A DNA stretch of 64,000 nt, from positions 1 through 64,000 of the forward strand of contig JBGUBD010000006.1 in NCBI GenBank assembly GCA_041821185.1. Reading direction: 5' to 3'. Within the stretch, counting starts at the first letter, position 1. Each line of letters opens with the position of its first letter. The notes below the pieces were generated by a model. The model made no database searches. It was not told where the DNA came from and saw only the letters and a list, made by a program, of their open reading frames with translations. This DNA comes from Phycisphaerales bacterium AB-hyl4 (GTDB lineage Bacteria; Planctomycetota; Phycisphaerae; Phycisphaerales; Phycisphaeraceae). This document shows positions 43,414 through 53,730 of the stretch, piece after piece. The position numbers and the translations under genes are program-made.

Positions 43414-45201
43414 CTATTCCCAAAGCGTGGTAGGTGTAAGTTCATACACATGAACGTCGTCGAACCACGTCACATTCTCTTCGCCAGCACGACCTGTCGC
43501 AAAAAGGATGATAGCCATTTCGTGAGCTCGGTCAGGGACCGTCAAGACAGTGACCGCACGCTGCCAATCATCATCGGTCTGTGTAACCGCATCGAACTGC
43601 GCTGTGATGTCGTAATACGCCAGGATCCTGTGGCCTGTGTGCTGACGCCATTGAATCCGTACAAAGGGCGTGACCTCGCCCTGCAACTGGGCATGAGCTT
43701 CGACAATAAGCTGCTGGCCAGGCTTCACATCAAGAACCTGAATAAATGCGCCGTGCTGCACGCCCACTGCTTTGGCTGAGCCAGCTCGGGTTCGCCCTTT
43801 GCTTTGATCCCACTTAAATGTTCCGTGAGAGTAGTCTCTTTGCCAACTGCTCCAGTGAGCGGGCAGGCCCTCGCTATCCCAGTCGGAGGCCATTACGTCT
43901 GGCTGGTCTTCACCTGTTTGGGTGAAATCAGAATTACGAGCCAGATTGGAAAGCTTCCCTTTCTCCTTCAGTCCGCCGACCGCGTCCGCCGCCGTACGCA
44001 TGGGATGGCGCGCCCAGGCAAAGGCATGCTCAATACCCGGCAGCGCGTCCTGCCAGCTTACGCCGCTCTGACGTTCAGCATGCCACTGCGTGGATGATGT
44101 CTCAAACCAGTGCGATCTTTCACCCCAGAGCCAGACGTATTCTTCCGCAATGGCCAAGGCGTTGGTAAGGTTCTGGCGAAGTCGTTCCACTGGAGGCTGG
44201 CCAAAATCGTTGACGCGCCACCGTTCACCTGTCGGATTGATGTAAGCGTCCAGGTAAATCGCTGCTCCGACCTGCACCTGGTTCTGGTATTTTTTGCGAT
44301 TCTCAGGGGCAACCAGACGCATCGCCTCGAAACGCATGTCATGATATACACGCAGAAATTCTTGAGTGCTGTTCGTCAGGTACGTATCTTCTACGCCTTC
44401 GACAAGCGTGGCGTCTGGAGGAAGTGCATCGAGCATCCCGTTGAAAAAGGCGGGATATAACCCGTAGTCGTCATGCTCCAGAATCACATTCGGATCTGTG
44501 GCGGTCAAAGCCGCCATGTTGTAGCTGAGAAAGCGAAATCCCAAGATAGTGATGCCAGGGAAATGTTCAGCAATGGCGGACATGGTCTCACGCCCGCGCA
44601 TTCGAGCCATCTCCTGATACTCAGCAAATGAATGAGCTGCGTCAATCGAATACCTGAATTGATGCTGTCGATAAGATTCGGGGTCGAACGCAAATCCGGT
44701 GAGCCCGGTATCCTTCGCGAGTTCGGCCATCAACGCGAGATTATTGGCGACAGCGTGCCATCCCTCGTCATCGAACCACTCCACATTGCCAGGTGTAACG
44801 TTGATACGAATAAAATTGTCACTGAAGCGATCGAACTCAACGGCATGCAGATCCTCTCTTGCCTGATCGAACCAATCCCGCTCCCAGGTCCATTTCTGCC
44901 ATATTTTGCGTGTATTGCATGTTTCATCAAGCGATTCCGTACCAGTCTGGCCACGAATGACAATCGCCGTACCATCAAGCGGATTATGCTCCATCTGGTG
45001 CAATTGTTTCCGCACAAACGCTGTGTCCGGCGTATCCCATCCATTCGCGATGATCTTCTTGCCCTCCGCATGGTATCGATAGACTGGTCCGTATTGGCTT
45101 GAGTCCGGGACCTCCGCATTTGAAGGTGTTACATCGAGCCACATCCCTGTTGCCATGGTCAGTCCAATCGAAAGTTTAAGTGTTAAATATAGATTATTCA
45201 T
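43414..45201 (-). CDS. Secreted barrel protein with C-terminal carbohydrate-binding-like domain
   Basis: A 595-residue protein from the ATG at 45201 with a signal peptide (about 1-30, LYLTLKLSIGLTMATG). A TIM-like central domain covers about residues 45-410 (GTAIVIRGQ, DTGLTGFAFDPESYRQ, ITILGFRFLSYN, YVWLWGERSHWF). A C-terminal jelly-roll-like domain (about 430-590) resembles CBM folds (NLARNSDFTQTGEDQPDVMA ... TWFDDVHVYEL). Acidic residues in AFDPESY and EHDDYG could be catalytic, but this is uncertain. It ends close to the IS relic and lies downstream of a prepilin-like gene. Confidence 0.7.
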   Translation of the reverse strand: MNNLYLTLKLSIGLTMATGMWLDVTPSNAEVPDSSQYGPVYRYHAEGKKIIANGWDTPDTAFVRKQLHQMEHNPLDGTAIVIRGQTGTESLDETCNTRKIWQKWTWERDWFDQAREDLHAVEFDRFSDNFIRINVTPGNVEWFDDEGWHAVANNLALMAELAKDTGLTGFAFDPESYRQHQFRYSIDAAHSFAEYQEMARMRGRETMSAIAEHFPGITILGFRFLSYNMAALTATDPNVILEHDDYGLYPAFFNGMLDALPPDATLVEGVEDTYLTNSTQEFLRVYHDMRFEAMRLVAPENRKKYQNQVQVGAAIYLDAYINPTGERWRVNDFGQPPVERLRQNLTNALAIAEEYVWLWGERSHWFETSSTQWHAERQSGVSWQDALPGIEHAFAWARHPMRTAADAVGGLKEKGKLSNLARNSDFTQTGEDQPDVMASDWDSEGLPAHWSSWQRDYSHGTFKWDQSKGRTRAGSAKAVGVQHGAFIQVLDVKPGQQLIVEAHAQLQGEVTPFVRIQWRQHTGHRILAYYDITAQFDAVTQTDDDWQRAVTVLTVPDRAHEMAIILFATGRAGEENVTWFDDVHVYELTPTTLWE

Positions 45202-45317
45202 ATCGAGAATCCCTTGTTTATCGGCGCTTGACGCCGAGGCATGCCACGTGTGATGGCCTGAAGTCATATCAGATGTAGCTACCGCCGTACTTCACCACGC
45301 CCTACTGCAGGGGAGGC

Positions 45318-45998
45318 TTACCAGTTCCCGCCGGTCCAGAATGGGTCTGCGTTCCATTGTGTTTGCATAAAGTCTTGTCGCACCGGCCCGGCGTGGCCGT
45401 CCACATACGCGATGTTGTTACCGTCGTTGTGCGGATATACGAAATTGGGGAGCATGTTCGCGTGTACAGAGGAGGTGTAGTACCACGCGTTTTCGCTCGC
45501 CTCGAACGACGCTTGGTCGCCGTCGAAAAAGAATGACATCCGAGACGGCTGCCTGATTTGGTCAATATCCGAAGCCAGGTTTGGGACCCACGGTTGATTG
45601 GTTCTGACAAAATCGAAGCTCATCCATCTGTTCATGGTGTATGTTCTGTGCCACGAATACGCTCCCGGGCCAAGCGTTGGGCAGGTAAGGATCGTATCTC
45701 CCGTGAAGGCGTCGTCCAGCGGAATGTATTCTTTCATGCCCGGCTGAGTGGGATGATTGCTCGTCTGCCACCAGACGCTATAAGGAAACTTGCCATTTGA
45801 GTCGAATGCGTAGTTCCGACCAGCCAATCCCACCTGACGTAATTGACTTAGGCACTGGACTGCTTGTGCTGTTTCTCGAGCCTTACTCAGAGCGGGCAAC
45901 AGGATGGCGATTAAGAGCGATATAATACTGATCACTACGAGTAGTTCGATCAATGTGAAACCGTGGCCGATGCGATGCAAATGAAGTGTTCGAATCAT
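45318..45998 (-). CDS. Prepilin-like protein with H-X9-DG motif (second copy)
   Basis: A 226-residue relative of the protein at 37680. The signal is [26 protein letters not shown], and the tail contains [17 protein letters not shown] with the H-x9-DG spacing. Start 45998 (MIRTLHLHR) gives the usual short basic leader; the upstream ATG would add a non-pilin extension. The gene is followed 116 nt later by the secreted barrel protein, so both are probably exported together to act on the same glycan. Confidence 0.9.
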   Translation of the reverse strand: MIRTLHLHRIGHGFTLIELLVVISIISLLIAILLPALSKARETAQAVQCLSQLRQVGLAGRNYAFDSNGKFPYSVWWQTSNHPTQPGMKEYIPLDDAFTGDTILTCPTLGPGAYSWHRTYTMNRWMSFDFVRTNQPWVPNLASDIDQIRQPSRMSFFFDGDQASFEASENAWYYTSSVHANMLPNFVYPHNDGNNIAYVDGHAGPVRQDFMQTQWNADPFWTGGNW

Positions 45999-46090
45999 AA
46001 TTGGCCCTTTCCAGTCCATCACTGGACTTAGTGTTTGTAACAATTGACATATGATTTGTGCCCGAGTGCGCAGCTCGATGCGCCCGCCAG

Positions 46091-47140
46091 CTAAGCCGGT
46101 GATCCCATTAGATGGTCAAGTATGTGCATTTCCAGCTGTTCATAATCACGCTGGGCCACATGCTGTTTAAGGGCATCTTCATCAAGTGACCGCACTTTCT
46201 CGACCAACATCAGAAAAATGCGACGACTGTTGACCAAGTGCTGTATGGCGGTGTCTGTTCGTTGCGTTCGCATCGCCTTAACATCGACCCCAATGAATCG
46301 ATCAGTTTGAGCATAGCCCCCTTGCTCCAGCACGCGGACCTGGTTGAACGCTGCGCGAAGGTTCACGGAACCGAACGACTTGTCCTGATCAAACTTCAGC
46401 CCGTTCTGGTCGTTCAGGTGGACACCCCAGAGTCGGTCCGCCGCCAAAGCGAAAGCCATTTCGTCGGAAGGATCGAGGCCAGCAAGAATCGCATGGGCAG
46501 TTTCAATCAAACCACCGACTCGACTCGGGTCGCATGTACGGGATCCCAGCGCCAATGCGTGTCCAATCGTGGGGATGTAGGTGTGATCCATTGGTTCATT
46601 CGGCTTCGGCTCAATGGCGACCCGAATGGATGGGTTGTACTCAAGAATGGCATTGATCGCCTGAACAAGCAGATGGTGTGCTTCGATCGCCTGTTTGGAT
46701 TCGCGGATGTATGTACCCTCTCGCGCGAACCAAAGAACGATCAAATCAGTGCCAAGTATTTCGGCGATATCCACCGCCTGGCGGCTACGGCTCAATGCCC
46801 ATGTCCGCACTTGCGGATCATTGGCGGTGAAGGCACCATCGATCCCCTCTGGCGCTTCCCAAAGGCGTGGGGCTACGAACTCTGCGACCAGCCCCTCGCT
46901 GTCCAGCACATCCCGCATTTCCTTGGCAGTGTTGGCAATCTGCGATGACGACCGTGAATCGAGTTCGGGGACAACGTCGTCATCGTGCAGTTGAACGCCG
47001 TCGAAACCCAGTGCTTTGTACTGAGTGAGTTTATCGACGACAGTCGTATCGCCGCGAACTGCCGGGCCGAATGGATCCGCGCCTTCGTGGATGTTCCAGG
47101 GGCCGAATGAAAATCGATATCCCATACCGTCAGTTGCCAT
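46091..47140 (-). CDS. Xylose isomerase-like TIM-barrel protein
   Basis: The 349-residue protein follows actinobacterial-type XylA closely: [21 protein letters not shown] (catalytic His), [13 protein letters not shown] (metal Glu and Lys) and [17 protein letters not shown] (metal Asp pair). It is about 40 residues shorter than classic XylA. It should isomerise an aldose to a ketose in the cytoplasm; xylose itself is not proven. Start 47140 ([10 protein letters not shown]) is 29 nt after the stop of the deacetylase gene, consistent with an operon of deacetylase, isomerase and aminotransferase. Confidence 0.85.
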   Translation of the reverse strand: MATDGMGYRFSFGPWNIHEGADPFGPAVRGDTTVVDKLTQYKALGFDGVQLHDDDVVPELDSRSSSQIANTAKEMRDVLDSEGLVAEFVAPRLWEAPEGIDGAFTANDPQVRTWALSRSRQAVDIAEILGTDLIVLWFAREGTYIRESKQAIEAHHLLVQAINAILEYNPSIRVAIEPKPNEPMDHTYIPTIGHALALGSRTCDPSRVGGLIETAHAILAGLDPSDEMAFALAADRLWGVHLNDQNGLKFDQDKSFGSVNLRAAFNQVRVLEQGGYAQTDRFIGVDVKAMRTQRTDTAIQHLVNSRRIFLMLVEKVRSLDEDALKQHVAQRDYEQLEMHILDHLMGSPA

Positions 47141-47169
47141 GCTTATGCATCTCCCAGACTCAGAGGTGT

Positions 47170-48120
47170 TCAAGCCTCTGTAACCATGTTGCGCCGCGCG
47201 AGAGCGTGCCATTCGGGTAGATCGTTCGGCCCGGGGTAGCGATCCTCATCGCGCGCCATGGGCCACATGTTCGCCTGAAGCTGCTGATAGTAAACGTGCA
47301 TTGTCATCGCTTGAGCACGACCACTCGCAAGGACGCGAGGCAGCAGCTTTTCATGCACGGCGTATCCCGTGCCCTTGTTGAACGCGAGATACTGAGGATG
47401 ACAGACCAGGTTGTACGGGACTTTTGCTTCGACACAGGCTTCCCATAAACGCCAGCCCAGATCGGCAAAGTCTTCAACTTTCTCGCGTGGTACTTTAAAT
47501 GCCACGTCGTCAAGAATCGGAATCTCGACCAGCGCCCCCTCTCGGTATGGACATTTCGGGCCCTCCAATCGCAAGGGATAGTCATACTGTCCCGCGCTCC
47601 AGCGCCAGCCCGTCATGCTCACCAGGCGGCTGCTGGTCCACTTGAACCCGAGGTTCGCTACCGCGGTATACATGTTGGCACAGAATGAACCACAGCCTGG
47701 TCGATAGCCTGCCGACGGCACGCCAAACGCGTCAATCCATTCCGCACGTCCCCAACCGATGTGCGCTTCAAGCGCATCGACCTGCCACATTCGTTCATAG
47801 ACGAAGCGGTTTTGGCTGTAGTCAATCTTTACCGCCTCCCCCATAAGGTCGAACATGCGCAGATCCGCCGTCCCATTTTCAATGCATTTGTGCGTGACGC
47901 TGTGCTGATGCACCTCATGCCCGTCCGCCATTGCCTGCTTGAGCAATTCAACAAGCTTGGGGTCATTGGTCAGATGACGATCACCACCACGGATCGGTAC
48001 AACGAAGAAGGTGCCCTTCAGGTCGTACTTCGTGAGAAAATCAAGTTGGCGCGCCATGTCGTCGTACTGGCCGCAACTGATGTCGTCGTTCGTCCAGAGA
48101 AAAGGGATCATAGATTTCAT
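47170..48120 (-). CDS. Polysaccharide deacetylase (NodB-like) family protein
   Basis: A 316-residue carbohydrate esterase 4-type protein. NodB motif 1 is seen as PFLWTNDDIS with the metal Asp, and motif 2 as DGHEVHQHSVTH with two metal histidines. It probably removes N- or O-acetyl groups from a glycan or cytoplasmic sugar. No signal peptide is seen, so a cytoplasmic or small-molecule substrate is plausible. It overlaps the aminotransferase gene by 4 nt. Confidence 0.85.
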   Translation of the reverse strand: MKSMIPFLWTNDDISCGQYDDMARQLDFLTKYDLKGTFFVVPIRGGDRHLTNDPKLVELLKQAMADGHEVHQHSVTHKCIENGTADLRMFDLMGEAVKIDYSQNRFVYERMWQVDALEAHIGWGRAEWIDAFGVPSAGYRPGCGSFCANMYTAVANLGFKWTSSRLVSMTGWRWSAGQYDYPLRLEGPKCPYREGALVEIPILDDVAFKVPREKVEDFADLGWRLWEACVEAKVPYNLVCHPQYLAFNKGTGYAVHEKLLPRVLASGRAQAMTMHVYYQQLQANMWPMARDEDRYPGPNDLPEWHALARRNMVTEA

Positions 48121-49367
48121 GCTTTCTGCACTGCGTGAGATGCAAGCAACTCGGCATTCAAGGCGACTTTCGCAAAAATGCGACCGATTGTTCGCGCGGT
48201 CTCGGCATCGACGTCAAGCCAGGGATGACTGAGTCCGAACACGCGATCAACTGCCGTTTCCTCCGAAACGGGGCATCGACCCTCTGCTACGCGGTAGGCG
48301 TTTATGGGCAGGTTATAAAGTGCATGCCGGTAGACGGGGCCGTACGTCCCTCCCACGCGAAGCCCCTCGGCCGCCAGAGCTTCCAGCAGAATAGGTCGCG
48401 GCACATCCAACAGCGGTTCCTGGTCCGCCAGCATGAGCAGATTGTAATAGCCTTGGAGGGTCGCCTGCCGTCCCCGCGACTGAACTCGGAATCCAGGCAC
48501 GTTGCTCAACTCCGCTTCGATGATGTCGCGCGTCGCGTTGTATCGCTTTAGGCGGTTGTCGATACCGTGAAGTTGCTCATGGAGAATCACTGCCTGAAAA
48601 GCGGTCGCACGATAGTTGTGGCAGACCAGACCGACGCCGGGACCGACACCCGGGACGCCTTGCTGTTCGTCGGCAGCATAGCCGATGTGTTTGATACGGA
48701 AGATCCGTTCGGCCAGTCGATCATCATTCGTCAGGCATATCCCCCCCTCGCCACTGGACAAAGTTTTGGACTGCTGGAAACTGAACGACCCCACGTCCCC
48801 CCAACTGCCTACGCCTCGCCCCGCCCACTTGCCGCCCTGCATGTGAGCACAATCCTCGATCAGCGCCAGGCCATGCCGTTTTGCCACGCGTGCAATCGCT
48901 TCAAGATCGGTCATCCCGCCATAAAGATGTACCGCAATGATGGCACTGGTTCGCGGGGTCACGGCGGCCTCCGCGGCAGCGGGGTCAAGGCAGAGCGTGG
49001 TTGGCTCCACATCCACGAACACCGGCGTCGCACCGACATAGTGAACAGCCATGGCGGTCGCCATCCATGTCAAAGCCGGTACGATTACCTCATCGCCCGG
49101 CCCCACCTTCATGGCCGCCAGGGCCGACTCAAGCGTGACCGTGCCGTTGGCCATGAATATCCCATGGCTGGCGTCATGGTGTGCGGCGTAAGCGTCAGCG
49201 AACGCCCGCTCGGCGGGGCTATGAAACGACCACTGCCGGGACAAGTACAGATCCCGCAACCGATCGGCTGTCGTTTCGTCGACCGGCGGCCAGTTGGGCG
49301 GCACTAAAGGTGCAGGTGATACCGGGCTACCTCCAAGCATGGCCAAGGTTTCGAAATTGGAGGACAT
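48117..49367 (-). CDS. DegT/DnrJ/EryC1/StrS-family aminotransferase
   Basis: A 416-residue PLP-dependent sugar aminotransferase or dehydratase. Typical motifs are GDEVIVPALTWMATAMA, EDCAHMQGGKWAG and the PLP-lysine segment GSFSFQQSKTLSSGEGG. Members make amino- or deoxysugars. Start 49367 (MSSNFETLAML) suits the family; the frame is open a little further upstream. Together with the deacetylase and isomerase this suggests an unusual amino sugar being formed or broken down. Confidence 0.92.
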   Translation of the reverse strand: MSSNFETLAMLGGSPVSPAPLVPPNWPPVDETTADRLRDLYLSRQWSFHSPAERAFADAYAAHHDASHGIFMANGTVTLESALAAMKVGPGDEVIVPALTWMATAMAVHYVGATPVFVDVEPTTLCLDPAAAEAAVTPRTSAIIAVHLYGGMTDLEAIARVAKRHGLALIEDCAHMQGGKWAGRGVGSWGDVGSFSFQQSKTLSSGEGGICLTNDDRLAERIFRIKHIGYAADEQQGVPGVGPGVGLVCHNYRATAFQAVILHEQLHGIDNRLKRYNATRDIIEAELSNVPGFRVQSRGRQATLQGYYNLLMLADQEPLLDVPRPILLEALAAEGLRVGGTYGPVYRHALYNLPINAYRVAEGRCPVSEETAVDRVFGLSHPWLDVDAETARTIGRIFAKVALNAELLASHAVQKA

Positions 49368-49542
49368 CGCGCATTCCTTTGTAAGATTCTCAAACACGGT
49401 CATCACATGGATGCCTTGTATTTACACGAGCATCAGCCTAAGCACCTCGTCCCGTTCCAGCCATGGAAAAGTGGCTTATGGCATGGACTTTTGTACGATG
49501 AATGTGGTAGGCCGGATTTCTGCCCACCGTCACGACGGAGAA

Positions 49543-50445
49543 ATGCAAGCAATGGGACGACAAGAACCCGCAGATTGCGTCAGCAACTGGCTGCGTCGGG
49601 TCCTCGCGGTGCTGGCCCAGGCTGAGCTGACGATCAAGGCGTCGTCACGCCTGTGCGGGTGGAACCTCAAGCCGACGCACAGCCATGTGCAGCAGCAAAG
49701 ACGCTATCTCAGCGGTCTGCATTGCCATGACTATCTGGAACTGTGTGTAACTGTCCAAGGCCAGGGCATCATGGAGATCGAAGATCGAAAGTATCGCATG
49801 ATCGAACCGGCGATCGCCGTCCTGAATCCTGGCTTGCTGCACAGCGAGGGATTCGACCATCACAGGCACCGTTATGAAACGATCTGGTTTTCTTGGAGAA
49901 ATGAGGGAGTCCGACTTCTGGTGAATGCTTACGAGCCTGGCGAAGGATGGTCTTGTCCGTGGACCACCACACTCTCCACACAACATCAGAATCGCTTGGC
50001 GAAATGGGCGACCGGCCTTGTTGATGCTTCGGCATTCGACGCAATGCGAGCGACGCTTCTGGCGGTTCTGGGCGACATGACATATCAGAATCACATGCAG
50101 AATCAGACGCCTCAAGGGATCATCACTGCGGGACACAAGCGTGTGCTGCACTGGGTCCGCCATTATTTAGACCAACACTACGCTCAACCAATCAATGTTG
50201 ATCACATTGCAGAACTGACCTGTTACAGTCCCCATTACCTGAACACATTATTCGCTCAGTGGACCGGCCAAGGTATCCGCTCGTATCTCATCGCACGACG
50301 CATGCAGCAGGCGTTGGAGTTATGTCAGCACACCGACACAGCGATCCAGGATATTGCGGCCCAAGTAGGATATGATGACCCACTCTATTTCAGTCGGGCG
50401 TTCAGACGATATCACGGTTATCCTCCATCGCAAGCAAGGCCGTAG
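49543..50445 (+). CDS. AraC-family transcriptional regulator (second copy)
   Basis: A 300-residue regulator with a cupin-type N-terminal domain (YLSGLHCHDYLELCVTVQGQG) and a C-terminal AraC HTH pair (about 200-295; VDHIAELTCYSPHYLNTLFAQWTGQGIRSYLIARRMQQAL, then IQDIAAQVGYDDPLYFSRAFRRYHG). Divergent from the aminotransferase operon, so probably its activator. Start is uncertain among 49483, 49543 and 49552; GGAG lies 2-11 nt before the last two. Confidence 0.9.
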   Translation: MQAMGRQEPADCVSNWLRRVLAVLAQAELTIKASSRLCGWNLKPTHSHVQQQRRYLSGLHCHDYLELCVTVQGQGIMEIEDRKYRMIEPAIAVLNPGLLHSEGFDHHRHRYETIWFSWRNEGVRLLVNAYEPGEGWSCPWTTTLSTQHQNRLAKWATGLVDASAFDAMRATLLAVLGDMTYQNHMQNQTPQGIITAGHKRVLHWVRHYLDQHYAQPINVDHIAELTCYSPHYLNTLFAQWTGQGIRSYLIARRMQQALELCQHTDTAIQDIAAQVGYDDPLYFSRAFRRYHGYPPSQARP

Positions 50446-51839
50446 CGTCTCCAGGAGACGGCTGTACGCTAAGCAGAGGACCGAATTCAGACACTGGCCA
50501 ACGCCCACCGGCTGGGCGACGGCTGCCAGAGAATGGCGACGGGTGTTCTTTGGGCGGCAGTCGGTCGTTGGCTTGGCAGTCGGCAGGACGAACTTAGCTG
50601 AGTCAGCCTCGCCTGGTTGTTGTTGGTCGATCAGCGTCGCGAGCAGCGACTGAGCGTCGCGTCCGCCAACTGGCTCGCCGCTACAAGTTGCAGACCGTCG
50701 CACAGGCACCTCGCCAAGGCGTGGCCACGATCTACAGGACCGCAGACTGGATCGTGCAAACCCTCAAGCAGATTGTTCAGGCTCACCGAGCGGTGAAGCC
50801 CCACGCAACGGGGCAGCAGGTGCCCCGTCTAGGTGAATGGAAACCTCTTCCTTTATTTTCTGCTCAGATTACGTGGGAAAGGATGTTGCGGAACGGCTTC
50901 CAATCACAGATGGTGCATGATGGCCGCAAGATGAACAGCCGTTTCCATCCTCCATGACACGTATCCATGATCACTTGAAATCATGTACGGCCAGCAGCTC
51001 CAGAAGCAAATTTCGATGCGTTGGGATGTACCATGTGAATGTGCATGCTGATTCTAGGCAAGCACGATTCACAACGCGGGGCATCACCCACATCAGGATG
51101 ACGATTTCGGCTAGGTTATGGTTCATTCAGCGTAGATTCGATCTTGCCGATAGGGGAAGTATGAGCGTGGATTTTGCCGCCAAGGCGATCAAACGGAGTT
51201 GATGCTGGCAACTGGATGAGGCTAACGGATCCGAGGGTGCGTCCGGTTCAAATCGTCAACACGTTTCGAGAGTTTATGAAAGATGTGCGATCCAACACTT
51301 TATAGCAGTGCCGAGCAAGACGATTTATCCGTCTACTTTCAAAACTGGGATGGTGAATGGCGTCAGATCGACCCTGAAGGCAATATCACATATCACCCTA
51401 ATCGCCCCGCAGCATTGACAAAAGCAGCTATTGCCTATTCAATTGCGAAAGCGTTATCCCGATGACCATGTTATAAATCGCATAATCGAATCTTGGCTCC
51501 AGGTATGTTCTGTCGCAATCAGTTCAGCAGTGCTTACGGAGCATGCAGGTCTCCCTCCCGCTCAAGCCAGTTCACCACGTTACTGCCAAATTGTATATGA
51601 ACCTTTGCGGTCCAAGGTGCATGAGGATGGTATCCTTGCTGTGTTATGGCGTGTGCGTATTCACGGCTTTGCTTCAAATTATGAAGAGTGACGTTCATCT
51701 ATTGTCAACGATGATAATCCAGCACGACATGCATGCATATTCTCAAACGACCGTCTGAGAATACCGGCGACGGCGACGCCGAAGGCCATTTGATGAGGTC
51801 GAGAATGAGGATCGCCGGGGAACGTTCGGGAATAGCCGG
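50446..51839. other. Gene-poor region
   Basis: No gene is recognised over 1.4 kb. A coding-like frame runs at about 50598-50957 (ATERRVRQLARRYKLQTVAQ ... RTADWIVQTLKQIVQ) without a good start, and a 60-codon frame at 51283-51465 (hydrophilic, starts MCDPTLYSS) has a weak leader. Either could be a remnant. The stretch is less GC-rich than the flanks, consistent with horizontally acquired DNA. Confidence 0.35.
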
Positions 51840-52277
51840 TCAAGGCATTCGGCGGTTGGCACTGAGGCGGATGCGACGCAGCAGGAAATCCGCTCCGGGT
51901 CGCTTCAACGCCCCGCTGAGGATTCGGAAGACGACGGCTTTCTCCACCTGGCCGTCGCAGTAGAGATCGAGAATCGAGCGGGGCTGGTAGGCCGGGTTGT
52001 GCTGCATGGAGCAGGCCCGGCAGACAGGGACGATGTTGGCTGGCACCAGCGGTGCCATCTCGGTTGTGGGAAACAGACGGCACGCGGTCACGGCCAGGCG
52101 GTTGCAGTAGGCACAATGACCTTGATGGTCGATGATCAGGTCAAGGAACTGCTCCCACGTGCAGTCCACGAGGACGCCATGGCGGTTGGCTTTGACCTTC
52201 TGTTGTCGAAACCACGAGCCAAGACGGTAGTTGTTCAGGTGACTAGGCAGATCGTTCAGGCGAGAATTGCGAACCAT
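51840..52277 (-). CDS. HNH-endonuclease-like zinc-finger protein
   Basis: A 145-residue protein. A CAYC pair near residue 55 and a CRAC pair near residue 83 could form the zinc site of an HNH-type nuclease fold; between them lies the run LVPANIVPVCRAC typical of HNH and phage proteins. A clear AAAGGAA site precedes the ATG at 52277, supporting a separate start although the frame is open upstream into the helicase gene. Probably a phage or plasmid-type gene in a decayed mobile segment. Catalytic His residues are not certain. Confidence 0.6.
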   Translation of the reverse strand: MVRNSRLNDLPSHLNNYRLGSWFRQQKVKANRHGVLVDCTWEQFLDLIIDHQGHCAYCNRLAVTACRLFPTTEMAPLVPANIVPVCRACSMQHNPAYQPRSILDLYCDGQVEKAVVFRILSGALKRPGADFLLRRIRLSANRRMP

Positions 52278-52674
52278 GGTGGTGCTTCCTTTCCCTATGT
52301 TTGCCTTCCTTCCTCCCTCGTGACGTTCCCGATCCCGTCCGCGTGGACGTGATCCCGATACGTTTGGCCCTGCAATGCCACCGCCGCCCTGGCGGAAGCC
52401 AGGCCGGCGGCGGTGTTGCGGCGGATGACCATGGTGATGGTCCACGGCGTGCTTTTGTTCACGGTCGCCCTGATGATCGATCAGACGGATCACGCCGCGA
52501 TGCACGCGTTCGACCGTCACCGCTCCCCGCATACCGTGCAGCGTCAGGCGAACGATCGACAGTCGACGCACCGGGTTCGAATCATCGGATGGTGGATGCA
52601 GGGGTTGAATCATGACGGCCATTGGATGCCAGGCGAATCGGCGGCACAATTGCACAGCGAGGGGTATGCGGGGG

Positions 52675-53726
52675 CTACCGTCGTCGATGCTTCCGCTTGA
52701 GATAACGCGGCAACGCCACATCCAGCGCGCCATCGCCGAGAGCGTGTTGCCGTGGGCGGCGTGCAGCCGGGGCGTGCGGTCCTGCAGGATTGGCCAGCGA
52801 CCTTCGGTGTAGCGGAACTTCGCCGCCGGATCGGCGATTCGTGTGCACGGCCAGACGCTGGCGGTGTTCTGCACCACCTGGGCATGCGGCTTGTCGCGGT
52901 GACGCCGCAACGCCCGACCCACCATCTGAATGGTGGGTCCTTTGGAAGCCGGTCGGGCGAAGACGGTTGTCAGGGCCGGGTTGTTAAACCCTTCGGTAAG
53001 CACCTGCACGTTGAGCAGCACATCGACCTCGCCCCGGTTGAACGCGTCGATCTGGCGGTCCTGTTCGCTGTGGCCGTGCACCACCTCGCAGCGGACGCCG
53101 CCTTCGCGAAGCAGCCGGGCACAGCGGAAGCATTCATCGAGCGAGAGGAAATAGCCTACGCTCTGGCCCCACCGCCGCCGCTGTTCGAGGTAGAGCCGGG
53201 CCAACTGCTCCGGCGTCCACGGCCCGTCAAAGATGTACTGGTGATACGGCGAGAGATAGCCCGCTTCAATCAGCTGTGACAAGCCCGCGTCGCGGATGAC
53301 CTTGCTGAAACACAACGCCAGCTGATTCGTGCGAAACGGCGTGGCGGTCGTGGCCAGGTGCAGCTTCGGCTTGACCTTGGCATAGACCGAGGCGGAACTG
53401 TCGCTGGCGGCATGGTGTCCCTCGTCTTCGATGAGCACCTCAAAATCGGTGGGCGGGTTCTGCTCAAACAGGCTGAAATATCGGATGGGTTTGAAACCAA
53501 TCAATCGCTGGTTGTCTGCCTCGGCCTGATGCAGCAGATGACGCCGCATCGCCGTCCACCCCGACCGCCACCCGTAGCGGCGGTGCAGGGCCTGGGCGAT
53601 CAAGTGGGCCATGATCGTCTTGCCGCTGCCGGTGGGACTCTCGATCAGGATGCTGCGGTGCCCCTCGTCCACCGCCGCCAGGGCCTGCTCGATGATCCGC
53701 TGTTGATAATCGCGTGGTTCGAGCAT
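52675..53726 (-). pseudogene. Superfamily 2 helicase, C-terminal frameshift
   Basis: Start 53726 gives Walker A ESPTGSGKT, motif II DEGHH (not DEAH), motif III ATTATPF, then a second RecA domain with VLTEGFNNPALTTVF and QMVGRALRRH. After the AAHGNT stretch (about 52745-52755) the open frame becomes basic and patternless, while the alternative frame reads ALGDGALDVALPRYLKRKHR and stops at 52675, a good helicase tail. The gene is therefore probably frameshifted. Without the shift the frame runs on through 51840. It is 4 nt from the upstream DUF6573 gene. Confidence 0.7.
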
Positions 53727-53730
53727 GGCA

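Noticed and set aside
50598..50957. Coding-like frame with ATERRVRQLARRYKLQ as a real gene
   Set aside because: It has no good start or ribosome site and no recognisable family; kept only as a note in the gap entry.
51283..51465. 60-codon frame as a small protein gene
   Set aside because: Weak leader, no neighbours to support it and no family recognised.
51840..53726. Reading the whole 628-codon frame as one helicase-HNH fusion protein
   Set aside because: The middle (about residues 350-480) is patternless and basic, a better helicase tail exists in another frame, and the HNH-like part has its own ribosome site.
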